Below, in pieces: positions 1-12,911 of a stretch of 64,000 nucleotides of DNA (within the stretch, counting starts at the first letter, position 1; each line of letters begins with the position of its first letter). Both the position numbers and the translations under genes were made by a program. Source of the stretch: Holophagaceae bacterium (GTDB taxonomy: Bacteria; Acidobacteriota; Holophagae; Holophagales; Holophagaceae); assembly GCA_021286765.1 (NCBI GenBank), contig JAJTBS010000005.1:183017-247016 (forward strand). The letters run 5' to 3'. The notes beneath the pieces were generated by a model. The model made no database searches. It was given only the letters and a program-made list of their open reading frames with translations, and was not told the DNA's origin.

Positions 1-39
1 ACCGCGGACATCCGCGTCGTCCACCTGAGCTTCAAGTAG
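1..39 (+). CDS. C-terminal end of a gene that begins before the window
   Basis: The first 39 bases read as an open frame of 12 codons ending in TAG at 37-39, with the last residues HLSFK. Nothing can be said about function. A strong hairpin follows at 91-128, which fits the end of a transcription unit. The call rests only on the open frame, the stop and the downstream hairpin. Confidence 0.45.
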   Translation, partial: TADIRVVHLSFK

Positions 40-90
40 CCTGATCCCTGGGGCCTGGTTTGCCGGGCCCCACCGATCACCACCGCCTGA

Positions 91-133
91 CCAAGGGACC
101 CGGTCGCTAAAGCAGCCGGGTCCCTTGGCTTTG
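91..133 (+). terminator. Hairpin terminator after the truncated first gene
   Basis: A perfect 13-bp stem (91-103 with 116-128) encloses a 12-nt loop. It is followed by only a short CTTT, so the U-tract is weak. It separates the gene ending at 39 from the exported helix-hairpin-helix gene at 197. Confidence 0.6.
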
Positions 134-196
134 GGCCTCCGGTTGACACCTGGTCCGGGTTGGCCCGAAAATGAAGCTGTAGAAACGAGGTAATTT

Positions 197-571
197 ATGA
201 ACTTAAAAATAGTTAGAGCGTTTCTTGTGGTCGCCTTCACGCTCGGCAGCTTCGGACTCTTCGCTCAGGAGGACATGCCGCCTACCAAGAAGAAGCGCAC
301 CCCCACCAAGGAGGAGCGCGAGGCCAAGGCGAAGATCCGCGAGCAGCGGCACAAGGCCAAGGCCAAGGCCGATGGGGAACTCCTGGCCAAGGCGGTGGAC
401 ATCAACCACGCCAGCAAAACCGAGCTCATGAAGCTCCCTGGCATCTCGGCGGAATTCGCCGCCGCCATCATCGCCAAGCGGCCCTTCAAGTCGAAGGCCG
501 AACTGGTCACCAAGAACGCGATCCCCCAGGGCACCTACCAGAACCTCCACAGCCTGGTGGTGGCGAAGTAG
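197..571 (+). CDS. Exported helix-hairpin-helix (ComEA-like) protein
   Basis: The protein has 124 residues. Residues 1-23 are a Sec signal peptide (hydrophobic stretch VVAFTLGSFGLFA, then QED). Residues 28-65 are a very basic Lys/Arg linker, and 67-118 form a helix-hairpin-helix domain (VDINHASKTELMKLPGIS..AAAIIAKRPF), the DNA-binding fold of ComEA. ComEA binds incoming DNA in the periplasm during natural transformation, but many small exported HHH proteins have no proven role. The ATG has a GAGG 7 nt upstream. It appears monocistronic, with a terminator at 605-632. Competence function is inference; the fold and export signal are seen directly. Confidence 0.8.
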   Translation: MNLKIVRAFLVVAFTLGSFGLFAQEDMPPTKKKRTPTKEEREAKAKIREQRHKAKAKADGELLAKAVDINHASKTELMKLPGISAEFAAAIIAKRPFKSKAELVTKNAIPQGTYQNLHSLVVAK

Positions 572-604
572 GACCCTTTTCCGCGGAACAAATCATGGTT
601 TCAG

Positions 605-632
605 AGCCCCCGCTTGGGGGCTTTGTTTTTTC
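605..632 (+). terminator. Rho-independent terminator of the HHH gene
   Basis: A 7-bp stem AGCCCCC/GGGGGCT with loop GCTT (605-622) is followed by TTGTTTTTT. This is a canonical intrinsic terminator 34 nt after the stop at 571. Confidence 0.85.
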
Positions 633-752
633 CTTAGGACCCTCTGGTTTGAGCTGGGGGTGACGCAGATCACAACGGAGTTGACTCGTTAGATTACCGG
701 AGCATCTTCATTAACAAGGCCAGTTCTGGCAAGCTCTTTCATGGAGGTTCAG

Positions 753-1247
753 ATGCTCCCACTGTCCCAGACAACGGGCTATGCAGTGCGGGCGTTGCGC
801 TGCCTCCAGGAACCTGGCGGCCACCCGGTACTGGTCGAAGAAGTGGCCGAATACACAGGCATCCCACGGTCGTACCTGTCCAAGCTGATCCACAAGCTGG
901 CGAAACAGGGGCTGGTGGTGGCCCGCCGCGGGCACCACGGCGGCGTGGTACTGGCTCGGCCCTCCAGCGAGATCACCCTCGAAGACCTGTCCGACGCCAT
1001 CGATGGCTCCGCTTGGCGGAACCGCTGCCTCATGGGCCTGCTTGGCTGCTCGGATCACGCCCCCTGTGTCCTCCACGAGTTCTGGCACACCACCCTGGAC
1101 CAGATCATGGCTAGGCTGCGCTCCGTGACCCTGGCAGACCTGGCGCAGAACCACGATCCTGGCGTGGAGCGTTTCCGGGCCACCCACGGGCTCGCCAACG
1201 AGCCCCATGCAACTGCCTGCGAGTGTGAGCACGTCAGCGTGCATTGA
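753..1247 (+). CDS. Rrf2 family transcriptional regulator, probable Fe-S sensor
   Basis: The 164-residue protein has an N-terminal winged helix (YAVRAL..; IPRSYLSKLIHKLAKQGLV; GHHGGVVLARP) as in Rrf2/IscR/NsrR. Cys92, Cys99 and Cys105 (C-x6-C-x5-C) sit where IscR, NsrR and RirA bind an Fe-S cluster, so it is probably a cluster-containing sensor of iron, NO or redox state; which signal is unknown. The ATG at 753 is preferred over that at 741 because GGAGG at 743-747 lies 5 nt before it and because the paralogue at 1322-1855 begins with the same MLPLSQ. A TTGACT at 681-686 may be the -35 element. It converges on its paralogue across a 23-bp inverted repeat. Confidence 0.88.
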   Translation: MLPLSQTTGYAVRALRCLQEPGGHPVLVEEVAEYTGIPRSYLSKLIHKLAKQGLVVARRGHHGGVVLARPSSEITLEDLSDAIDGSAWRNRCLMGLLGCSDHAPCVLHEFWHTTLDQIMARLRSVTLADLAQNHDPGVERFRATHGLANEPHATACECEHVSVH

Positions 1248-1260
1248 AAGAGCCTTTCAA

Positions 1261-1310
1261 TCCCCTGAACGCATGAGGCCGCCAGCAGGCGGCCTCATGC
1301 GTTCAGGGGA
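1261..1310. terminator. Perfect 23-bp inverted repeat between convergent Rrf2 genes
   Basis: Arms 1261-1283 and 1288-1310 are exact reverse complements with an AGCA loop. The structure lies between the 3' ends of the two Rrf2 genes, 13 nt and 11 nt from their stops. Position and symmetry suggest a bidirectional terminator, but there is no U-tract on either side. Confidence 0.65.
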
Positions 1311-1321
1311 AGGGCCCTGGA

Positions 1322-1855
1322 TCAGGCCTTCTTGACAGGAGCCTTCTTGGGGGCGGCCGGCTTCTTGGCGGCGGGTTTGGCGGCCTTCTTGGCCCGGGGC
1401 TTGACCTTCTTCTCGGGCAGGGCATCGGCGAGGCGCCAGCCCCGGCTCTGCTGCTCGAAGGTGCGGATCTCCTCAAGGGTGATGTCCTTCAGGCAGCGGT
1501 AGATGTGGTCGCGCTCGGACTTCCAGAAGGTGTGGGAGGGGCAGGCGCGCTCGTCGCTGCAGTCCTTGAACCCGAGGAGGCACTGGTTGCGCCACTCGGA
1601 GCCGTCCACGGCCTCGGCGATGAGGTCCAGCGAGATCTCCTTGGCGGCCAGGGAAAGCACCACGCCGCCCTTGTTGCCGCGCTTAGCCATGACCAGGCCG
1701 ACCTTCGCAAGCTTGTGGATCATCTTGGAGAGGTAGGGGCGCGGGAAGCCTGTGCGGGCTGCGACGTCGACGACCAGGGTGGGCTTGCCGCCCGGATCTT
1801 CGAGGCAGCTCATGGCCAGGACCGCGTAACCGGAAGACTGGGACAGTGGGAGCAT
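1322..1855 (-). CDS. Rrf2 family regulator with histone H1-like basic tail
   Basis: The 177-residue protein is a paralogue of the one at 753-1247, with the same winged-helix core (FPRPYLSKMIHKLAKVGLV) and Cys92, Cys99, Cys105 at identical positions, so it is also a probable Fe-S sensor. It differs in a 29-residue C-terminal tail (149-177) made almost only of Lys, Ala and Pro (AKKAAKPAAKKPAAPKKAP), resembling histone H1/HU-type tails, which could add non-specific DNA binding. ATG at 1855 matches the paralogue start; a GTG at 1861 is also possible. The region upstream (1862-1950) is AT-rich and contains TTGACC and TATTAT on the minus strand, but I cannot place a well-spaced promoter. Confidence 0.88.
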   Translation of the reverse strand: MLPLSQSSGYAVLAMSCLEDPGGKPTLVVDVAARTGFPRPYLSKMIHKLAKVGLVMAKRGNKGGVVLSLAAKEISLDLIAEAVDGSEWRNQCLLGFKDCSDERACPSHTFWKSERDHIYRCLKDITLEEIRTFEQQSRGWRLADALPEKKVKPRAKKAAKPAAKKPAAPKKAPVKKA

Positions 1856-1952
1856 GGTCACCTGCGCTGATGAGGTTGGATGGATTCTACAGATAATAGA
1901 CGATCTTTAGGTCAATCACATTCAAAGACTGTGATTCCGCGCACAATACGCA

Positions 1953-1976
1953 AAACCCCCGGTTGCCCGGGGGTTT
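1953..1976 (-). terminator. Terminator of the PFOR-associated operon
   Basis: A 10-bp stem (AAACCCCCGG with CCGGGGGTTT) and 4-nt loop lie 19 nt past the stop at 1995. On the minus strand it is followed by TTTTG. It isolates the redox cluster from the Rrf2 gene downstream. Confidence 0.8.
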
Positions 1977-1994
1977 CTTGGGAAAAACCCTTGC

Positions 1995-2987
1995 TCAGGG
2001 CTTCCATCCGTTCAGGATGCGCATGTAGTTGGCGCGGGTGAAGGCCTGGGGGTTCGGGGACTTGACCAGGCTCATGCTGCCCCGGGCCTGGGCCAGGGAT
2101 TCGTACTCATGTTCCTCGAGCCACTCGGTCAGGGTGGACCGGCTCTGGGCCAGACGGTCGGGGCCATGGATCAGCAGGGCCGAAACCATCTGGACCGCGT
2201 CGGCGCCGGCCATGACGGCCTTGAGGGCGCCGATGCCGTCATGCACGCCGCCGGTGACGGCAAGGCTGCCCTTGACGTGGCCGTGCAGCACCGCGAGCCA
2301 GCGCAGACGGAGCAGCAGATCGGCGGGGCCGGAGAGCTGCAGGCTCGGCTCGGCGACGAGCTCCTCGACATTGATGTCGGGCTGGAAGAAGCGGTTGAAG
2401 AGCACCAGGCCGTCGGCCCCGGCCGCTTCCAGTTCCACGGCGAAGTGGGCCAGGGCAGAGAAGAAGGGGGACAGCTTGACCGAGACAGGGATCTTCACCT
2501 CGGCCTTCACGGCCTTGACGATGTCGAGGGTGCGCTTCTCCACCTCGGCGGCGGATTCCTTCGCATCCGTGGGGATGTGGTAGACGTTCAGCTCCAGCGC
2601 GTCGGCGCCGGCGTCCTGCATCAGCTTGCCGTAGTGCAGCCAGCCGGCGGGCGTGGTGCCGTTCAGCGAGGCGATTACGGGCACGGAGACGGCGTCCTTG
2701 ATGCGGCGGATCTGCTCCAGGTACTTCTCGGGCCCGAGGCGGAACTCGTCGGGCTGCGGGAAGAAGGAGATGGCCTCGGCGCTGGTGTTGGCGCTGAGCT
2801 GCATGTCCATGATGGTGCCCTGCTCTTCGCGGGTGATCTGCTCCTCGAAGAGTGAGTGCATCACGATGGCCGAGGCGCCAGCGTCTTCCAGGCGCTTGAC
2901 CATGCCCATGTCGTCGACCATGGGGGAGGCACCCGCCATCAGGGGATGGGCGAGCTCGAGACCGAGGTAGGTGGTCGAGAGGTTCAT
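1995..2987 (-). CDS. Dihydroorotate dehydrogenase-like FMN protein
   Basis: The 330-residue TIM-barrel flavoprotein belongs to the dihydroorotate dehydrogenase family (N-terminal LAHPLMAGASPM, central ASLNGTTPAGW, GADALELNVYHIP, VSVKLSPFF, C-terminal AVTGGVHDGIGALKAVMAGADAVQM phosphate-binding loop). It lies 9 nt after nifJ on the same strand with a good ribosome site (AGGGG), so it is in the PFOR operon rather than with pyrimidine genes. Such PyrD-like proteins next to PFOR are known, but the substrate is not established. A PyrK-like reductase module lies in the fusion at 6672-9446. It may be an electron-transfer flavoprotein rather than true PyrD. Family is firm; reaction is open. Confidence 0.85.
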   Translation of the reverse strand: MNLSTTYLGLELAHPLMAGASPMVDDMGMVKRLEDAGASAIVMHSLFEEQITREEQGTIMDMQLSANTSAEAISFFPQPDEFRLGPEKYLEQIRRIKDAVSVPVIASLNGTTPAGWLHYGKLMQDAGADALELNVYHIPTDAKESAAEVEKRTLDIVKAVKAEVKIPVSVKLSPFFSALAHFAVELEAAGADGLVLFNRFFQPDINVEELVAEPSLQLSGPADLLLRLRWLAVLHGHVKGSLAVTGGVHDGIGALKAVMAGADAVQMVSALLIHGPDRLAQSRSTLTEWLEEHEYESLAQARGSMSLVKSPNPQAFTRANYMRILNGWKP

Positions 2988-2996
2988 GTCGTCCCC

Positions 2997-6554
<3,558 letters not shown>

Positions 6555-6596
6555 GGTGCGCTCCTTCCGGGGGTTCTCTTCGGAATTACGGCAATG

Positions 6597-6630
6597 GATA
6601 TCAGGACAGGTTTCGTGCCTGCCATATCAT
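6597..6630. promoter_or_regulatory. Imperfect dyad in the nifJ leader
   Basis: In the 117-nt gap between the Nfn-like fusion and nifJ, the minus strand reads GATATGGCAGGCA then CGAAA then CCTGTCCTGATATC, an imperfect inverted repeat about 45 nt upstream of the nifJ start, with a TATGAT near its 5' edge. It may be an operator or an mRNA hairpin; I cannot tell which. Confidence 0.3.
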
Positions 6631-6671
6631 ACCTGATGAAACGGTCGATTTGATCACAGTTGGTTCAGTGG

Positions 6672-9446
6672 TCAGACCGCCGCCTGGGGCTCCCCCATGA
6701 GGCGGTGGTGGATGGCCGCCGCGGCCCGGCGACCCTGTCCCATGGCCAGGATGACCGTGGCGCCGCCGGTGATGACGTCGCCCCCGGCGAAAACGCCGGG
6801 GATGGAGGTCTCACCCGTTTCGTTGTCAACCACAACAACTCCCCCCTTGAGGGTCTTCAGGCCCTTGTCGGTCATGGCCAGCAGGGGGTTCACATCGAAG
6901 CCCAGGGCGACCACCAGGGTCTCGCAGGGGATCATGATCCGCTCGTCGGTCATCTTGGGGCTGCGGCGGCCGTCGGGTCCGGGCTCGCCCAGCTCCATGA
7001 CGGCACATTCGGCGTGGGTCATCCAACCCTTGTCATTGCCGTGGAGCTGGACCGGCGTGCAGAGGAACTTGAACTCCACGCCCTCCTCGTGGGCGTGCTC
7101 CAGCTCCTCCTTGCGGGCGGTGGACTCCTTGATGGTGCGGCGGTAGACGATGGTGACGTGCTCCGCGCCCATGCGGCGGGCGGCACGGGCCGCATCCATG
7201 GCGGTGTTGCCCGCGCCCACGATGATGACGTTCTTCCCGACGGTCACCGGGGTGCCGTACTGGGGGAAGAGATCGGCGCGCATGAGGTTGATGCGGGTGA
7301 GGAACTCGTTGGCGGTGTAAACGCCCTTGTACTCCTCGCCGGGGATGCCCATCATCTTGGGCAGACCCGCGCCGGTGCCCATGAAGATGGCGTCATTCTC
7401 CTTCCGGAGGTCCTCGATGGTCATGCTGCGGCCCACCAGGGTGTTCATGACGAACTTCACCCCCAGGCGGCGGAGGGTGTCCACTTCCTGGTCGACGATG
7501 GCATTGGGAAGGCGGAACTCGGGGATGCCGTAGAGCATCACGCCGCCGGGCTTGTGGAAGGCGTCGTAGACCGTGACCTGGTGACCCTTCTTGATGAGTT
7601 CACCGGCCACGGTGAGGCCTGCGGGACCGGCGCCGATGACGGCCACCTTCTTGCCGCTGGCCGCCTCGACGGGAGGCAGCTCCGTAGAGCCCAGCATCGA
7701 ATCGGCGGCGAAGCGCTCCAGGCGACCGATGGAGACGGGATCACCCTTGATGCCCACCACGCACTTGATCTCGCACTGCTTCTCCTGGGGGCAGACGCGG
7801 CCGCAGACGGAACCCAGGGAGGAGCTCTCCTTGATGACCCGGGCCGCGGCCTGGGGATCGCCGTTCACGATCTGCTGCAGGAAGGCCGGGATGTTGATGC
7901 TGACCGGGCAGCCCTCGATGCAGGCGGGGTGCTTGCACATGATGCAACGGGCGGCTTCCAGCTTGGCCTGCTCGGGGGAGAGGCCCAGGCTCACCTCGTC
8001 GAAGTTGCACACGCGCAGCTCGGGCGGCTGGCAGGCCATCTCCTGGCGAGGGATCTTCATCTTCTGGCTGGGCTTGATGGCGCCCAGGTCCAGGGTCTGC
8101 CAGTCAGCCAGGTCGGTGACGGGGGCATTCAGATACTGCGAGTAGTCCACGGGGCCTGAGGCTGCCACGCGTCCGATCTTGCACTCGCTGGGATCGCACT
8201 GCTCTTCCGCCTTGTACCAGTCCTGGCGGTTGCGCAGCATGGCGAAGTCCACCTTGTGGCCGTCGAAGTCGGGGCCGTCGAAGCAGGCGAACTTGGTCTC
8301 GCCGCCCACGCTGACCCGGCAGCCGCCGCACATGCCCGTGCCGTCCACCATGAGCGCGTTGAGGCTCACCAGGGTGAAGATGCCGTGGGGCTTCGTGAGG
8401 TCGGCGACGGCCCGCATCATGGGCAGGGGCCCCACGGCCACCACTTCGGCGATGGGCTCGCGGGCGATGATGTCCTTGAGGGCGTCCGTGACCAGGCCCT
8501 TGCGGCCCAGGCTGCCATCGTCGGTGGTGACGATCAGCTCGGCGGAGGCGGCGCCCAGCTCATCGGCCAGCAGCACGCGCTCCTTGCTGCGGCCGCCCAG
8601 GATGGTGATGACGCGGCGGCCCTTGGCGTGGAGCTCTTCGGCGGCCGGCAGGATGGCGGCGGAACCATAGCCACCCGCCATCAGCACGATGGTGCCCTCT
8701 TCAACCAGCTCTGTGGGGGCGCCCATGGGGCCGGCCACGGCATAGAGGCGGTCGCCGGCGCTGAGCTTGCCCATGGCCTGGGTGGTGGAGCCGACCTCCT
8801 GCATGATGAAGTGGATGTAGCCCTTGCGCGCATCGCCACCCGCCAGCGTGAGGGGGATGCGCTCGCTCTCGGGGAAGGGGGCCACCATGAAGAACTGGCC
8901 GGGCTTGCGGCCCCGGGCCACCTGGGGGGCCTGGACGATGAAGGACCAGGTCTCGGGGGCGACGAGCTTCTTCTCCAGGATCAGGTAGCCGTCCTGGGTC
9001 TCCTCATCGGAGCAGTAGAGCGACTTGCCCTTGAGCAGGGGCAGCATGAGGAACTCTTCCGCCTCGATGTGGTCGCGGATGAGGTCCACCAGCCGCTGGC
9101 CCAGCAGCGTGAGGGAGCGCGGGGCGCGCACCTGGCCATCGGTGATCTCGCTGAGCAGCTGGAGGGTGAGGTCCCACATCTGCCGGTGGTCCTCGTGGAG
9201 GCGCAGGTGCAGGGCCTCGGCCCCCAGCTCCTCCAGGAGGGGGAAGAGCTCGCGCTCCTCGGCCTCGTTGTGGGGCCGCAGCACCTCATAGATCCACTTG
9301 GCGCCCTTGTCGACCTCCTTCCAGTCCCCGGCCCCCAGGGCCTCGGCCATGCGGGTGAGGCGGGCCTGAGCCTCCTCATGGGTGGCGTGCCAGTTGGGGG
9401 CGGGCAGGTTGCCGGCACTGATCAGCAGCGGAGCGGACTCGGACAT
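6672..9446 (-). CDS. Hemerythrin-NfnA-NfnB-like fusion (ferredoxin:NADP oxidoreductase / glutamate synthase small-chain type)
   Basis: This 924-residue protein joins three modules. Residues 15-140 form a hemerythrin-like HHE bundle with candidate di-iron ligands His20/His23, His59, Glu63, His84, His126 and Glu130/131. Residues 150-430 are a PyrK/FNR-type FAD and NAD domain with a [2Fe-2S] motif (MCGGCRV near 371, then FACFDGPDFDGHKVDF). Residues 450-924 resemble the GltD/NfnB chain: two [4Fe-4S] motifs (CIMCKHPACIEGCP near 504; CGRVCPQEKQCEIKC near 550), an FAD site (VIGAGPAGL near 602) and an NADP site (IIVGAGNTAMD near 742). NfnAB couples NADH, NADPH and ferredoxin by flavin bifurcation. 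No glutamine amidotransferase chain lies nearby, favouring an Nfn role over glutamate synthesis. GGAGG lies 6 nt before the ATG. The N-terminal hemerythrin domain is unusual and could bind O2. Confidence 0.9.
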   Translation of the reverse strand: MSESAPLLISAGNLPAPNWHATHEEAQARLTRMAEALGAGDWKEVDKGAKWIYEVLRPHNEAEERELFPLLEELGAEALHLRLHEDHRQMWDLTLQLLSEITDGQVRAPRSLTLLGQRLVDLIRDHIEAEEFLMLPLLKGKSLYCSDEETQDGYLILEKKLVAPETWSFIVQAPQVARGRKPGQFFMVAPFPESERIPLTLAGGDARKGYIHFIMQEVGSTTQAMGKLSAGDRLYAVAGPMGAPTELVEEGTIVLMAGGYGSAAILPAAEELHAKGRRVITILGGRSKERVLLADELGAASAELIVTTDDGSLGRKGLVTDALKDIIAREPIAEVVAVGPLPMMRAVADLTKPHGIFTLVSLNALMVDGTGMCGGCRVSVGGETKFACFDGPDFDGHKVDFAMLRNRQDWYKAEEQCDPSECKIGRVAASGPVDYSQYLNAPVTDLADWQTLDLGAIKPSQKMKIPRQEMACQPPELRVCNFDEVSLGLSPEQAKLEAARCIMCKHPACIEGCPVSINIPAFLQQIVNGDPQAAARVIKESSSLGSVCGRVCPQEKQCEIKCVVGIKGDPVSIGRLERFAADSMLGSTELPPVEAASGKKVAVIGAGPAGLTVAGELIKKGHQVTVYDAFHKPGGVMLYGIPEFRLPNAIVDQEVDTLRRLGVKFVMNTLVGRSMTIEDLRKENDAIFMGTGAGLPKMMGIPGEEYKGVYTANEFLTRINLMRADLFPQYGTPVTVGKNVIIVGAGNTAMDAARAARRMGAEHVTIVYRRTIKESTARKEELEHAHEEGVEFKFLCTPVQLHGNDKGWMTHAECAVMELGEPGPDGRRSPKMTDERIMIPCETLVVALGFDVNPLLAMTDKGLKTLKGGVVVVDNETGETSIPGVFAGGDVITGGATVILAMGQGRRAAAAIHHRLMGEPQAAV

Positions 9447-9511
9447 GAATGCCTCCAGATCCGTTCAGCATGCGACGATCAAGGGGCGATTTCAGTGTTT
9501 AAAAACTTAAT

Positions 9512-9553
9512 CAAGTATCACTTGTGACTCATGCCACAGGACGCTGTTGTGGC
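9512..9553. promoter_or_regulatory. Two dyads upstream of the hemerythrin-Nfn fusion
   Basis: The 143-nt region between the Nfn fusion and the kinase gene is AT-rich and holds two symmetric elements: CAAGTATCACTTG (9512-9524, arms of 5 with a 3-nt centre) and GCCACA-N9-TGTGGC (9533-9553). They lie 66-107 nt upstream of the fusion start and are plausible regulator sites. No clear -10/-35 pair could be assigned. Confidence 0.35.
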
Positions 9554-9589
9554 AAGGATTTAGCCCACATTTTTAATATTCCTAATTGT

Positions 9590-12223
<2,634 letters not shown>

Positions 12224-12307
12224 GGTAGCGGTCTTTATCCATGGCGGCAGGCAGGAGGGAGGTGGGCCTTCCTGCCTGCGGTAGGGTGGAGGACGCTGGA
12301 GACCGCC

Positions 12308-12754
12308 GTGGACCTGCTTGATGAATTCCTGCCTTACGCCCAGAGCTGCCTGAGGCACCCCTCTGAGCGGGCCCGCCTCGCCGCCATCCTTGGCCTGTGG
12401 GCGGCCAAGTGGAAGGGGAAGCACCGGCTCTTCGACTACTCCCGCAGCCACCACGGGGCCTACCTCCACTTCAACCAGCTCATGGGTGGGAAGTGGGTCC
12501 AGGCCTTCACGTTCGTGGCCACGAGGCGGGAAGGCGTCTGCCTGCGGGGGCCCGAGCCGGACCGCACCCGCAAGGCCCACAAGTTCCGGCACAATCCCCT
12601 GGATGCCGCCCCCCTGGAGGCCCTCTTCGAGGCCTGGTCCCTGCACCCCGAAGCCCGGCCCGCGGGCCATGCCGTGGAGTTCTTCCTGGAGGAGACTCCG
12701 GACGAGGTGTGGGCCGCCTGTCTGGCGGAAACATTGACCCACCTCGGCACCTGA
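12308..12754 (+). CDS. Conserved-looking protein of unknown function, GTG start
   Basis: This 148-residue cytoplasmic protein has no signal peptide or membrane segment and I do not recognise its family. It is rich in aromatic and basic residues (WAAKWKGKHRLFDYSRSHH, GKWVQAFTFVATRR). GTG 12308 is chosen because GGAGA lies 5 nt before it and the divergent kinase begins at 12223; the frame stays open further upstream as an antisense shadow. The promoter of the phe attenuator overlaps its 3' end. The coding call is moderate: good start signal and sensible composition, no known domain. Confidence 0.6.
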   Translation: MDLLDEFLPYAQSCLRHPSERARLAAILGLWAAKWKGKHRLFDYSRSHHGAYLHFNQLMGGKWVQAFTFVATRREGVCLRGPEPDRTRKAHKFRHNPLDAAPLEALFEAWSLHPEARPAGHAVEFFLEETPDEVWAACLAETLTHLGT

Positions 12755-12762
12755 AGTAAGGT
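12734..12762 (+). promoter_or_regulatory. Promoter of the phenylalanine operon
   Basis: TTGACC (12734-12739), a 17-nt spacer and TAAGGT (12757-12762) make a sigma-70 type promoter overlapping the end of the preceding gene. The predicted start near 12769 would leave the leader peptide ATG at 12775 nearly leaderless. Confidence 0.5.
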
Positions 12763-12774
12763 GTCAGCACCCCC

Positions 12775-12843
12775 ATGTTGATTTCCCGCCGCTTTTTCGT
12801 CTTTAGCTTTCGCACCCCGGGTGCGAGGCCAGGCGGCGTCTAG
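12775..12843 (+). CDS. Phenylalanine leader peptide of the pheA attenuator
   Basis: A 22-codon frame (ATG 12775, TAG 12841) encodes a peptide with FFVFSF at residues 7-12: four Phe codons in six. Phe-rich leaders are the hallmark of transcription attenuation in front of pheA and pheST. The Phe codons (12793-12810) lie directly before arm 1 of the leader RNA (12811-12816), so a ribosome stalled for lack of charged tRNA-Phe would cover it. There is no strong ribosome site, only AAGGTG 11 nt upstream, so translation may be near-leaderless. Too short for ordinary gene finders. Function is inferred from composition and from the RNA structures. Confidence 0.8.
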   Translation: MLISRRFFVFSFRTPGARPGGV

Positions 12844-12900
12844 AACGGAACCGCTTCCGCCCTCGCCCCCGAGACCTCACGGCTCGGGGGTTTTGCTTTC
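12811..12900 (+). promoter_or_regulatory. Attenuator of the pheA operon (pause hairpin, antiterminator, terminator)
   Basis: Four arms are visible. Arm 1 CGCACC (12811-12816) pairs with GGTGCG in arm 2 (12820-12825), loop of 3. Arm 2 GGGTGCGAGG (12819-12828) can instead pair with CCTCGCCCCC (12861-12870), 9 of 10 bases. Arm 3 CCCCCGAG (12866-12873) pairs perfectly with arm 4 CTCGGGGG (12883-12890), followed by TTTTGCTTTC, an intrinsic terminator just before the pheA ribosome site. With Phe plentiful, 1:2 and 3:4 form and transcription stops; with a stalled ribosome on the Phe codons, 2:3 forms and transcription proceeds. The pairings are seen; the regulation is the standard model applied to them. 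Confidence 0.8.
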
Positions 12901-12911
12901 TAGGAGGTCCC

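Noticed and set aside
6660..9527. Two long plus-strand frames antisense to the hemerythrin-Nfn gene
   Set aside because: Same antisense composition and no recognisable domain; the minus-strand gene is secure.
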